Positions 34,229 to 43,478 of a stretch of 64,000 bases of DNA are shown here, in pieces (the stretch's first letter is position 1; each line of letters opens with the position of its first letter). Below the pieces are notes generated by a model. The model worked only from the letters and a program-made list of their open reading frames with translations. It was not told where the DNA came from and did not search any database. The stretch covers positions 8,816 through 72,815 of the forward strand of contig JBGAWP010000011.1 of NCBI GenBank assembly GCA_044227505.1, given 5' to 3'. The DNA comes from UBA7236 sp044227505 (GTDB lineage: Bacteria > Bacteroidota > Bacteroidia > Chitinophagales > BACL12). The position numbers were made by a program, and so were the translations under genes.

Positions 34229-35197
34229 TCACGAAAAAAAACTACGTTCAACACTTAAATCCACCCCGGAATATTCCTTTTGTAATTTTTCGATTTTGTC
34301 TAACATCTTTAATTTAAATTCTTCGTGCTCTTTTAATTCCGGAAAAAAAGGTTTGTGAAGCATAGCTGTATGAATTTGTTCTAATTGCCCTATAAAGGGA
34401 TAACAAGTTTCATTAATACATACCTTTTTAAATATCTCCCAGATATAATCAACTGCTACCTCATTTGGATGTACCATGTCTTTTGTATAAAACCGATAAT
34501 CGCGCAAATCATCAAGCATTATTTCGTAAGAAGGAAAATAATAAATATCTGAAAAATTATGTTTAAGTTGGTGAATAGATTGCAATAGAACAGCTTTACT
34601 CAGTGCGTTTTCAACGGCTCCATCTTTTAAATGGCGAACCGGACTCAGGGTAAAAATAATTTGTAATGAAGGATATTTTATTTTTAATTCTCTGATCAGA
34701 TCGGTCCAATCAGCAACTATTTCTTCAGAGGACAATTGTCTTTTTTCAAATAAAGAAGCGGGCATTTTATGGTTGTTTGCCACTACTTTGCCGGTATTTT
34801 TTACTGTATACACCAAAGAGGTACCGAATGTAATTATCAGATGTGAACATTTATCCAGAAATATTTTCCCGCTTCGCACAGCATCATTCATGCGCCTGAT
34901 CGCCTCCTCCTTGTCGGGATGCGCACAATTGCTGTGAAAATCAAAACTTCTGAACAAACTGCCATTTTCAAAGATCTCCATAGGATTCACCCACAATCCC
35001 TTCATTTGCCTTCGAATGGAATTCGCGAGTGAAGGTGGATTAAAAATGATTCCGAAGGGAGTGGAGAGAATATTAAATTTATTAGTTATCAGTTTTTGTG
35101 AAATGTGCTCGGAAAAACAAGAACCAATCAAATACACTTTTGAACTATGATCCATAGTTGAAGGACACGGAGTAACGGGAAACTGAGTTCTGAACAT
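34229..35197 (-). CDS. GSCFA domain-containing protein
   Basis: 322 residues. The family name motif is visible near the N-terminus (YLIGSCFSEHISQKL), followed by LSTPFGIIFNPPSLANSIRR, LIITFGTSLVYT and FTLSPVRHLKDGAVENALSK. GSCFA proteins resemble SGNH hydrolases: the Ser/Cys of block I and the SPVRH block suggest an esterase or lyase fold. No signal peptide. In Bacteroidota it is often found beside peptidoglycan or cell-envelope genes, but no such gene is adjacent here. Substrate unknown. Confidence 0.88.
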   Translation of the reverse strand: MFRTQFPVTPCPSTMDHSSKVYLIGSCFSEHISQKLITNKFNILSTPFGIIFNPPSLANSIRRQMKGLWVNPMEIFENGSLFRSFDFHSNCAHPDKEEAIRRMNDAVRSGKIFLDKCSHLIITFGTSLVYTVKNTGKVVANNHKMPASLFEKRQLSSEEIVADWTDLIRELKIKYPSLQIIFTLSPVRHLKDGAVENALSKAVLLQSIHQLKHNFSDIYYFPSYEIMLDDLRDYRFYTKDMVHPNEVAVDYIWEIFKKVCINETCYPFIGQLEQIHTAMLHKPFFPELKEHEEFKLKMLDKIEKLQKEYSGVDLSVERSFFS

Positions 35198-35312
35198 AAT
35201 GCTTTCGAAATAGATATTTAAAATAGAGTTTGCAATTTAGTATTATAATTTTATTTTTACAGGGTTAAATCAATGGTTCTATTAATTTGCTGTTAAATTA
35301 ATATACTTATAC

Positions 35313-35714
35313 ATGAACGAATTGTTCCATATTTTGATCAAAAGTGATTCCACAACCGGCCTGGCTGAGATCATGAGTGGCTATTTGCGGTTTTACAGCG
35401 ATAACAGGATAAATGTGACAATTTCTGGTAAGAACAGGGTAATTCACCCACTTGCAGAGCAGGTTTTATCAGAAGATGGGATAGAATTTGAGCCATTTAT
35501 TATTTCAAAGAGCGTTATTCATCCAGACTTGACAATCATTATCAATAATAATGCACTCTCAGGTAACACTGAGGACCCATCAGTTAAACACTATAATTTC
35601 AGAAACCCTCTTCTGTCAAGCGACTACGATCAAATTCTTTCAGATTTCAGGACCGTAAGGGAAGAAATTAAAAAGGATTGTATACAACTGGTAGGTGAAT
35701 TGCAATTGGTTTAG
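35313..35714 (+). CDS. Catalytically degenerate ArsC / low-molecular-weight phosphatase-like protein
   Basis: 133 residues. The whole sequence follows the order of LMW-phosphatase/arsenate-reductase proteins: beta1 and loop (FHILIKSDSTTGLAEIMSGYL, where active proteins have V-C-x5-R-S..AE), IHPLAEQVLSEDGIEFE, LTIIINNNA, and the end HYNFRNPLLS..FRTVREEIKKDCIQL. The nucleophilic Cys and P-loop Arg are absent, and the acid Asp of the D-P motif is Asn (N98-P99). The only Cys is C123. So the fold is inferred to be kept without catalysis, perhaps as a binding or sensing protein. Not linked to ars genes. A 12-base hairpin terminator lies downstream. Confidence 0.55.
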   Translation: MNELFHILIKSDSTTGLAEIMSGYLRFYSDNRINVTISGKNRVIHPLAEQVLSEDGIEFEPFIISKSVIHPDLTIIINNNALSGNTEDPSVKHYNFRNPLLSSDYDQILSDFRTVREEIKKDCIQLVGELQLV

Positions 35715-35910
35715 TAGATATTTTAATTTATTTAGAATTAAAATATCTGTCAAATTCTCTTAATTACCATTGAGAATTAATTCACCTTGGTAATTTTTAA
35801 ATCCAGATCATTGTTTACTTAATCTTATTTTAATATTATTTCTTGGGATTCAGTATGATACCTTTTCTTCAATGAATATTTTTGCCATACATATTATTAT
35901 ATGTTTAGTA

Positions 35911-35950
35911 GAAAGGTTGTGTGAGAAATTACACAACCTTTCATTTTTTA
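35911..35950 (+). terminator. Hairpin terminator after the ArsC-like gene
   Basis: Perfect 12-base arms GAAAGGTTGTGT (35911-35922) and ACACAACCTTTC (35931-35942), then ATTTTTTAAA. Confidence 0.7.
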
Positions 35951-36074
35951 AATCCAACTAAATTTTACAATTAGTTAGCATTCGCATAAAACTCTGTTTT
36001 TAAGTTTACAGATAACTCACCATTTAATCAGATTATTATAATTTAATATCACAACGGTATTAATACTGCACTTC

Positions 36075-36082
36075 TACTTTTG
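36075..36082 (+). promoter_or_regulatory. -7 box of the first beta-helix protein gene
   Basis: TACTTTTG matches TAnnTTTG exactly, 33 bases before the ATG at 36116. No good -33 element was seen. Confidence 0.45.
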
Positions 36083-36115
36083 CCCTCATTAATTTCTAAC
36101 TAAAAAGCAATAACA

Positions 36116-38488
36116 ATGAAAAAATTATTACTAGGTTTTCTGACCATCGCGACAGGATTCACCGCGATCAAGGCTCAGGTTGTCACCGTAAGTGGTGAAA
36201 TAACGACCAACACAACGTGGACCAACGACAACATTTATCTTTTAAGTGGTTTTGTTTATGTTGAAGATGGTGCAACACTAACCATTGAGGAAGGAACACT
36301 AATTAAAGGTGACAAAGCTTCCAAGGGCACTTTAATTATTACTAAAACAGGAAGTATTAATGCAATTGGTACTGAATGTGAACCAATTGTTTTTACATCA
36401 AATGAACCTGCAGGTACAAGAACTTATGGCGATTGGGGTGGAGTTATCCTATTAGGAGAAGCCCCTATTAATGTTCCCGGCGGAAGCGCAGTAATTGAAG
36501 GTGGAGTTGATACTCCTGAAGGTGATGGAACCTATGGCGGAGCAAATGCATCTGATAACAGTGGTACATTTAAATATGTGCGCATCGAATTTGCAGGAAT
36601 TCCTTTTGTTCCCGGGAATGAAATAAATGGTTTAACAATGGGCGGAGTTGGATCAGGTACCACCATAGATCATATTCAGGTATCTTATAGTGGTGATGAT
36701 GCATTTGAATGGTTTGGCGGAACAGTGAATGCCAAATATTTAATTGGATATCGCAACTGGGATGATGAATTTGATACCGATTTTGGATATTCAGGAAAAG
36801 TACAATTTGGTTATGTTTTACGCGATCCGAATGTTGCTGATGTTTCCGGTTCAAATGGTTTTGAATCAGACAATGATGCAACAGGTTCAGCAAATACTCC
36901 GATTTCAAGAGGTTTATTTTCTAACATTACTATTGCCGGTCCTAAAGTAAATACAGGTGATGTAATTAATGTAAATTATAAAAGAGGTGCTCATCAACGA
37001 AGAAATACCATGACATCTATTTATAATTCGATCATTATGGGATATCCTGAAGCTGGATTTAAAATTGAAGGAACGAATACATCTTTAAATGCCCAGGCTG
37101 ATAATTTACAATTCAAAAACAATATTCTATCAGGTCATGGTGACGATTATCTTTGCACCACTTGCGATGCCGGATTTAATATTGATACATATGGTTCATC
37201 AAACGGAAATCAAACTATTCTTTTAAATTCTGGTGTTGGATTAGTTGATGCCTTTAATTTATCAAATCCTGATCCCCGTCCAACTGCAGGTTCAACACCT
37301 ACTACTATTGGAACATATTTTGCAGGTTTATTAAGCGATCCTTTCTTTACACCAACCAGTTATGCTGGTGCATTTTCAACATCTGATAACTGGACTGATG
37401 AATCATGGGTTAATTTTAATCCTCAATCAACAGCTTATAACACTCCCGGAATTAATAATAACCCGACTGTTTCAGGCGTAGTTAGCAATATGACATGTCC
37501 GAATACAGGTTCAATTGATGTTTCAGTATCAGGTGGCGCAGGTGGATATACTTATGTTTGGAGCGATGGCCCAACAACACAAGATCGTTCCGGTTTAGCG
37601 GCAGGTTCTTATACTGTTACAGTAACAAGTAATGGTTGTTCAGCTGCTTCCACATTTAACGTAGCAGATGTAACAGTTCCAAAACCAACAGCCTTAATAG
37701 CTTCAAACATTACGCATTGCAGTGTTAAAGTAAGCTGGACAGCTGCATCAGGTGCTGCTACCTATGAAGTTCGTTATAGAATTGCAGGTGGAGTTTATTC
37801 ATCACCTTTAAATATAGGTGCTGTCACAAACTATACCTTTATAGGATTAGCTGCAAGCACAAGTTATGACTTTCAGGTAAGATCTAAATGTGCTACGTCA
37901 GAAAAAAGTGCCTGGGCCAAAAAAACTACTTCTACAGTTGTTTGTGGTCAAGTAACAGGTGTTACTGCATCAAGTATCACCGCCAGCTCTGCAGTTATTA
38001 ACTGGGCTGATGCTTGTGGAACTAATAACTACACTGTTCAATATCGTAAATTCCCATTAAAACCGTGGACTTCTTTACCAACCGCATTTACAACCACAAA
38101 AACTATAACAGGTTTACTTGCTTCCACAACTTACGAAGTACGTATTATAACTAATTGTGGTGGTGGTGCTTCAACTCCAACTGCCTTCATTTCATTTACA
38201 ACATTGCCATTCCGTGCAGAAAATAATGTTATTGTTGATGAGAATTTAGTTCAGATCAACCCTAATCCTGCATCTGAAAATGTTGCATTGACAATTGAAG
38301 CAAATGCAACTGTAAATGTTTCCATCGTTAATATGGTTGGACAAGTTGTATATGAAAATACTAATTTAACTGTTGATGGTTTCTCAACCATCAATCTTTC
38401 TGTAAACAATTTAGAATCAGGAATCTATTTGGTAAATGTAAATGGTGACAATGTGAATGTTACCAAAGAGTTAGTAATAAGTAAATAA
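36116..38488 (+). CDS. Secreted beta-helix protein with SprB repeat, two FN3 domains and T9SS sorting domain
   Basis: 790 residues. Signal peptide (to ~KAQ); a ~400-residue domain starting SGEITTNTTWTNDNIYLLSG, VEDGATLTIEEGTLIKGD, GDWGGVILLGEAPINVPGG and VSYSGDDAFEWFGGTVN, which looks like a parallel beta-helix; a SprB-type repeat (~450-520, GGYTYVWSDGPTTQDRSGLAAG); two fibronectin type III domains (~520-700); and a T9SS type A domain starting INPNPA. The N-terminal domain is closely paralogous to the protein encoded at 41509. It is followed by a strong terminator and then a TonB-dependent receptor gene. Probably displayed at the surface; ligand unknown. Confidence 0.85.
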   Translation: MKKLLLGFLTIATGFTAIKAQVVTVSGEITTNTTWTNDNIYLLSGFVYVEDGATLTIEEGTLIKGDKASKGTLIITKTGSINAIGTECEPIVFTSNEPAGTRTYGDWGGVILLGEAPINVPGGSAVIEGGVDTPEGDGTYGGANASDNSGTFKYVRIEFAGIPFVPGNEINGLTMGGVGSGTTIDHIQVSYSGDDAFEWFGGTVNAKYLIGYRNWDDEFDTDFGYSGKVQFGYVLRDPNVADVSGSNGFESDNDATGSANTPISRGLFSNITIAGPKVNTGDVINVNYKRGAHQRRNTMTSIYNSIIMGYPEAGFKIEGTNTSLNAQADNLQFKNNILSGHGDDYLCTTCDAGFNIDTYGSSNGNQTILLNSGVGLVDAFNLSNPDPRPTAGSTPTTIGTYFAGLLSDPFFTPTSYAGAFSTSDNWTDESWVNFNPQSTAYNTPGINNNPTVSGVVSNMTCPNTGSIDVSVSGGAGGYTYVWSDGPTTQDRSGLAAGSYTVTVTSNGCSAASTFNVADVTVPKPTALIASNITHCSVKVSWTAASGAATYEVRYRIAGGVYSSPLNIGAVTNYTFIGLAASTSYDFQVRSKCATSEKSAWAKKTTSTVVCGQVTGVTASSITASSAVINWADACGTNNYTVQYRKFPLKPWTSLPTAFTTTKTITGLLASTTYEVRIITNCGGGASTPTAFISFTTLPFRAENNVIVDENLVQINPNPASENVALTIEANATVNVSIVNMVGQVVYENTNLTVDGFSTINLSVNNLESGIYLVNVNGDNVNVTKELVISK

Positions 38489-38511
38489 AATGTTAATTGC
38501 AGTATGATTGT

Positions 38512-38543
38512 AAGCCTCCCGAATTAGTACGGGAGGCTTTTTT
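38512..38543 (+). terminator. Terminator between the beta-helix gene and the TonB receptor gene
   Basis: Perfect arms AAGCCTCCCG (38512-38521) and CGGGAGGCTT (38530-38539), followed by six T. Confidence 0.85.
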
Positions 38544-38630
38544 GTTTACATTCGATTTATGTTTAACTAATGTTACAATAAAGATTAGGTAACATTAAAG
38601 CGAGTTCTTTGCATATAAATAAATAATAGT

Positions 38631-41498
38631 ATGTCAAGGAATCTTAAAATTGCATTTTTCCTAATTATTTCAGGTATTTCCGCCAATAATTTTGCTCAGT
38701 CAGGCACAATAGCCGGAGTAATAATTGATGCTGATAATTCTGAAACATTAATTGGTGCTACTGTTAATGTTGAAAATGCGGCAGGTTTTATTACGGGAAC
38801 AGATATTGACGGGAGATATAATATTTCGGGATTAAATTCAGGCACTTATACACTAAAAATAACTTATGTTTCTTATGAAACAAAAATAATAGAGGGCGTT
38901 AATGTAGAAAATAATAAAGTAACCACAGTTGATATTGCATTAAATACGGAATTTAAAAGTGCATTGGGAGATTCCCTTCAGCTGATCATTAAAGGGAAAC
39001 CCGGGCAGGAAACGATCAATGCAGTTTTAACGATTCAAAAAAACAATATTGGTCCCTCAGAGGTGTTATCACGAGATGTTATTTCTCGTTCTCCGGCAAA
39101 AACCACCGGCGATGCATTAAAAATGATGAGTGCAACTTCCATTGTTGATCAAAAATTTGTAGTGATACGCGGGTTAAGCGATAGATATAATCTTGCACTT
39201 GTTAATGGAAATTTATTGCCAAGTACAGAACCCGACAGAAAAACATTTGCTTTCGATTTGTTCCCTTCTGCAATGCTGGATAATTTAATTGTGTATAAAT
39301 CAGCTCAACCGAATTTGCCGGGAGATTTTGCAGGTGGAATTATTTCGATGAATACCAGAGATATACCTGATCAAAACTTCTTTTCCATTTCAGCAGGTGT
39401 GGGTTATAATACAATTAGCACATTTAAAGAATATTATAGTTATACCGGAGGCAAAACGGATTGGCTGGGAATTGATGACGGAATACGTCAGTTACCGGAT
39501 GCATTTCCTGCCACACGAGATGAATTCGTTGATATTCCACTTGAAGAAAAAGCAAACCTGGGCAAAGAATTTTCGCCATGGGGGGCTTTTAGCAATCCAT
39601 CGGCACCGGTTGACCAAAGCTATCAATTATCGGGTGGTTTGATTAAAAAATTAAAAGGAGCAGGCGAATTTGGGTTGATTGGAGCATTAACTTACAATAA
39701 TTCCTTTGTTACAAATCTTTCTGAGCGCAAAGATTTTGATAATGAGACCACACCGCTTTATGAATATGAGGATGAACAATTTAAAAACAACATTTTATGG
39801 GGTGGATTATTTAATCTTTCCTTTAAAGCAAACGATAATAATAAGTTCACTTTAAAAAATTCTTATTCTGTTAATTCAACGGATATTACAACAATGCGAA
39901 GCGGAATTAATTATTCAAAGGCAGCATATGTTCAGAACGAATATTATTATTTCAGTTCAAATCAATTATTTTCCACTATTTTAGGAGGAGATCATTACTT
40001 ACCGGGATCAAAATTAAAAGCGAAATGGGGTGTTGGTGTAAATACACTTGTGCGTGATCAACCAAACTATAGAACTGTTAATTACTTAAAAAACATTACG
40101 CCTGCATTTGAGGGAGATACTTCTTTTCAAACATCGCCTTCTCCCTTTGCATCACCCGATAATATGGGAATATTTTATTCTTATATGGATGAACAAACCT
40201 ATTCTGCAAATTTAGACCTTACGTATCCATTTCTTATTGGCGAAACAAAACAAACACTCGGATTCGGAGGAGGATATATGTTGAAAGACAGAGTATTTAA
40301 TGCACGCAGCATGGGAGTTGCAACATCAAACGACATATTTTTTAATCCAAATTATTTTGCAATTGTTGCAATGTCGCCGGCCGATCAATTTGCTCCGGAA
40401 AATTTTTCAGATAGTTTATATTATATAGATGAAACAACGAACGCATCTGATAGTTATACAGCGCAACAAACAAATAAATCAGCATATATTATGCTGGATA
40501 ATAAAGTTGGAAAAGATCTTAGAATTGTTTGGGGTGTTCGCAGCGAATTTTTTGTACAAACCTTAAGTTCGTTTGAATATACAGCCAATCCAAATCCGGA
40601 ACCCATTGAAGTAAATACCGCTGAAACGGATAGTCTTGGATTGCGATTTGATCTGCTGCCTTCCATAAATATTACCTATGCGTTAAATGAAAAATCCAAT
40701 ATTCGGGTTTCCGGGTATAAAACAGTAGCACGTCCGGAATTAAGAGAATTAGCACCTTTTGGTTTTTATGATATAGAAACCAATTCCAGTATCATTGGAA
40801 ATCCTTCATTACTTGCAACCGATATCTATAATGCAGATATTAAAGCCGAACATTTTTTCGGAGCTGGCCAAATTATTTCTGCAGGTGTATTTTATAAAAG
40901 ATTTATTAATCCAATAGGGCAGCGATTCTTTTTTGGAACTGCACGTGAATTAAAACCTGTAAATGATTCTTTGGCAACAGTATATGGGGTAGAATTTGAA
41001 ATGCGTAAAAATTTAGCATTTATTAACCGCAGCGCAAAAGTTCTGGAGCAATTTACTTTCAGCACTAACCTGTCACTTATCAGATTTAACACCTTATTAC
41101 ATGTAGCCGATACAGCACTGGCCGGAACTTCTGAAAGACAATTGCAAGGCCAGTCCGATTATGTAATGAATTTTGGCCTTACATATATTAACCCTGATAA
41201 CGGATTATCTGTTACAGCCTTATTTAATCAGATAGGCCGCAGAATTTCTGAATACGGAAATGCACAATACGATAATATCTATGAAAATCCAAGACCTCTT
41301 TTTGATGCCCAGATATCAATTCCTTTCCTCGATGAAAAAGGTTCTGTTAAAATAAATGTGAGTGATCTTTTAAATAAAAATGCAATCTTTTATCAGGATC
41401 TTGATGAGGATGGAAAATATGATGAAAACATAGACAACACTATTCGGAGCATCGACAGCGGTGCAAAAGTATCATTATCTATTAATTACAAATTTTAA
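38631..41498 (+). CDS. TonB-dependent outer membrane receptor
   Basis: 955 residues. Signal peptide (to ~NFAQ), an N-terminal carboxypeptidase-regulatory-like beta domain (GTIAGVIIDADNSETLIGAT..YVSYETKIIEGV, ~25-110), a plug domain (SAKTTGDAL-like: RSPAKTTGDALKMMSATSIV, RGLSDRYNLALVNGNLLPS, NLPGDFAGGIISMNTRDIP) and a ~650-residue beta-barrel ending in VSLSINYKF with terminal Phe. No SusD gene follows, so it is not a polysaccharide utilization pair. It lies between two paralogous secreted beta-helix proteins and 10 bases before the second. Substrate unknown; uptake powered by ExbBD is inferred. Confidence 0.92.
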   Translation: MSRNLKIAFFLIISGISANNFAQSGTIAGVIIDADNSETLIGATVNVENAAGFITGTDIDGRYNISGLNSGTYTLKITYVSYETKIIEGVNVENNKVTTVDIALNTEFKSALGDSLQLIIKGKPGQETINAVLTIQKNNIGPSEVLSRDVISRSPAKTTGDALKMMSATSIVDQKFVVIRGLSDRYNLALVNGNLLPSTEPDRKTFAFDLFPSAMLDNLIVYKSAQPNLPGDFAGGIISMNTRDIPDQNFFSISAGVGYNTISTFKEYYSYTGGKTDWLGIDDGIRQLPDAFPATRDEFVDIPLEEKANLGKEFSPWGAFSNPSAPVDQSYQLSGGLIKKLKGAGEFGLIGALTYNNSFVTNLSERKDFDNETTPLYEYEDEQFKNNILWGGLFNLSFKANDNNKFTLKNSYSVNSTDITTMRSGINYSKAAYVQNEYYYFSSNQLFSTILGGDHYLPGSKLKAKWGVGVNTLVRDQPNYRTVNYLKNITPAFEGDTSFQTSPSPFASPDNMGIFYSYMDEQTYSANLDLTYPFLIGETKQTLGFGGGYMLKDRVFNARSMGVATSNDIFFNPNYFAIVAMSPADQFAPENFSDSLYYIDETTNASDSYTAQQTNKSAYIMLDNKVGKDLRIVWGVRSEFFVQTLSSFEYTANPNPEPIEVNTAETDSLGLRFDLLPSINITYALNEKSNIRVSGYKTVARPELRELAPFGFYDIETNSSIIGNPSLLATDIYNADIKAEHFFGAGQIISAGVFYKRFINPIGQRFFFGTARELKPVNDSLATVYGVEFEMRKNLAFINRSAKVLEQFTFSTNLSLIRFNTLLHVADTALAGTSERQLQGQSDYVMNFGLTYINPDNGLSVTALFNQIGRRISEYGNAQYDNIYENPRPLFDAQISIPFLDEKGSVKINVSDLLNKNAIFYQDLDEDGKYDENIDNTIRSIDSGAKVSLSINYKF

Positions 41499-41508
41499 AA
41501 CTAGTATT

Positions 41509-43377
41509 ATGAAAAAACTGCAATTAACATTAACAATTTTCTCCTTGCTGTTTATTACAGCATTTACAAACGCACAATTACCTACCTACACTTTATCAGG
41601 TGAAATTTCCGGCATCACAAGAAATCTTGTGAATGATACCGTGTATATTTTAAATGGTTTTGTTTATGTGGAAGACGGCGCAACATTAAATATTGAGCCG
41701 GGAACTATCATTCGTGGTGATAAAGATTCAAAAGGAACTTTGATCATAACACGAGGTTCAAAAATTTATGCAAATGGTACTGTCGACCAGCCGATAGTTT
41801 TCACCAGTAATCAGGCAGAAGGTGCAAGAAATTATGGCGACTGGGGTGGCTTGATCATTTTAGGTGATGCGCCGATCAATGTACCGGGTGGTGTAGCTGT
41901 AATTGAAGGTGGTGTTGATACACCGGAAGGTGATGCTTCTTATGGCGGAGCAAATGCTGCGGATAATTCAGGTGCACTGGTTTATGTGCGTATTGAATAT
42001 CCAGGCATCGCATTTGTTCCCGGAAATGAGATCAATGGCCTTACTTGCGGAGGCGTTGGTAACGGAACAATTATAGATCATGTGATGGTGAGTCGCTCTG
42101 GTGATGATGCATTTGAATTTTTTGGAGGAACAGTGAATGCCAATTATTTAATTGCTCACAATACCTATGACGACGATTTTGATACTGACTTTGGATTTTC
42201 AGGAAAGATTCAATTCGGCTTAGTAAAACGCGATCCTAATTTTGCGGATGTATCCGGTTCAAATGGTTTTGAAAGTGATAACGATGCAACAGGAAGTACA
42301 AATTCGCCTCAAACAAATCCAACTTTTAGTAATATTACTGTTATAGGTGCAATTCAAAATGCCGGAGATATTATTAATGTAAATTACAAACGCGGCGCCC
42401 ATTTACGCAGAAATACTTCTACTGATATTTTTAATTCCGTAATTGTAGGTTACCCTAGCGGATTAATGATCGACGGTGCATTATGTGAAGCAAGTGCTTT
42501 AGCAAATACGCTTAAAGTACAAAATACCGTAATTGCAGGTCACAATAATGATTTTGAAGTAGCCGTGGGAAGCACCTTTGATGCAGCAGCATGGTTTAAT
42601 ACGCCTGCTTATAGTAATACTATATATGATCTCAGCAGCGATATTATGTTAACAGATGCATATAATGTTACATCACCTAATTGTGTACCGATGCCGGGAT
42701 CTCCATTATTAACAGGTGCATCGTTTGCAGCACCGGAATTAGCAGGATTTACAAATGTAGCTTATCGCGGTGCATTTGGTGCTTTGAACTGGACATCTTG
42801 TTGGGCTAACTGGGATCCGCAAAATACAAATTATGGTGAGGTACCGGGAACAATCGCACCTGCAATATCATCTTTTACATATGATAATTCGGGGCTGACT
42901 GTAACCTTTGTAAATACTTCATCAAATGCAGTTTCTTATTTGTGGGATTTTGGGGATCCATTATCTGATCTTGATTTTAGCACCGAAGCAAATCCAACAT
43001 ATACCTATACCGATCTTGGTATTTTTAATGTGACATTAACTGCTGTTGGTACTTGTGCCGATGTGAATGTTTCTGAACAACAACTCAACTTTTCCGTCGC
43101 AATATCAGATTTAACCGGAATTAATGCAATTAGTATTTATCCAAACCCTGCGTCTGATGTAATTAATACAAATATAATTGCTTCCGAAAATTTTGATGCG
43201 ATAATTTCGGTGCTTGATATTACAGGAAAAGTAATTCTGCCTGTATTAAATAAATCAATAATAAAGGGTGATAATAATTTGATGATAAATACCAATTCAT
43301 TATCATCAGGACTATATTTCATATCCGTATCAAACGGAGTTGAACAATCCATACAAAAAATACTCATAACAAAATAA
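41509..43377 (+). CDS. Secreted beta-helix protein with PKD-like domain and T9SS sorting domain (paralogue)
   Basis: 622 residues from the ATG at 41509, which starts a good signal peptide (MKKLQLTLTIFSLLFITAFTN); a GTG at 41461 would overlap the receptor gene. The ~430-residue N-terminal domain repeats the blocks of the protein at 36116 (VEDGATLNIEPGTIIRGD, GDWGGLIILGDAPINVPGG, SGDDAFEFFGGTVNANYLI, DVSGSNGFESDNDATGS). Then a PKD-like domain (VSYLWDFGDP..NPTYTYTDLGIFNVTLT) and a T9SS type A domain (IYPNPA). Start is 10 bases after the receptor stop, so receptor and this gene form an operon; a terminator follows. Confidence 0.87.
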   Translation: MKKLQLTLTIFSLLFITAFTNAQLPTYTLSGEISGITRNLVNDTVYILNGFVYVEDGATLNIEPGTIIRGDKDSKGTLIITRGSKIYANGTVDQPIVFTSNQAEGARNYGDWGGLIILGDAPINVPGGVAVIEGGVDTPEGDASYGGANAADNSGALVYVRIEYPGIAFVPGNEINGLTCGGVGNGTIIDHVMVSRSGDDAFEFFGGTVNANYLIAHNTYDDDFDTDFGFSGKIQFGLVKRDPNFADVSGSNGFESDNDATGSTNSPQTNPTFSNITVIGAIQNAGDIINVNYKRGAHLRRNTSTDIFNSVIVGYPSGLMIDGALCEASALANTLKVQNTVIAGHNNDFEVAVGSTFDAAAWFNTPAYSNTIYDLSSDIMLTDAYNVTSPNCVPMPGSPLLTGASFAAPELAGFTNVAYRGAFGALNWTSCWANWDPQNTNYGEVPGTIAPAISSFTYDNSGLTVTFVNTSSNAVSYLWDFGDPLSDLDFSTEANPTYTYTDLGIFNVTLTAVGTCADVNVSEQQLNFSVAISDLTGINAISIYPNPASDVINTNIIASENFDAIISVLDITGKVILPVLNKSIIKGDNNLMINTNSLSSGLYFISVSNGVEQSIQKILITK

Positions 43378-43398
43378 TAATAAAATTTCGTTTAACAG

Positions 43399-43430
43399 AC
43401 CCGGCAGAGTAATTTGCCGGGTTTTTTTGT
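43399..43430 (+). terminator. Terminator of the receptor/beta-helix operon
   Basis: Arms ACCCGGCA (43399-43406) and TGCCGGGT (43415-43422), then seven T. Confidence 0.85.
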
Positions 43431-43478
43431 TCCTATTTGCTACCTTAGTGTTTTGTATTAAATACAAATCAGGTAAAA

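Larger units (their letters stand above)
35715..36115. other. Spacer with terminator and promoter
   Basis: 401 bases. Apart from the hairpin at 35911-35942 and the -7 box at 36075-36082 it is AT-rich and shows no gene. Confidence 0.6.
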
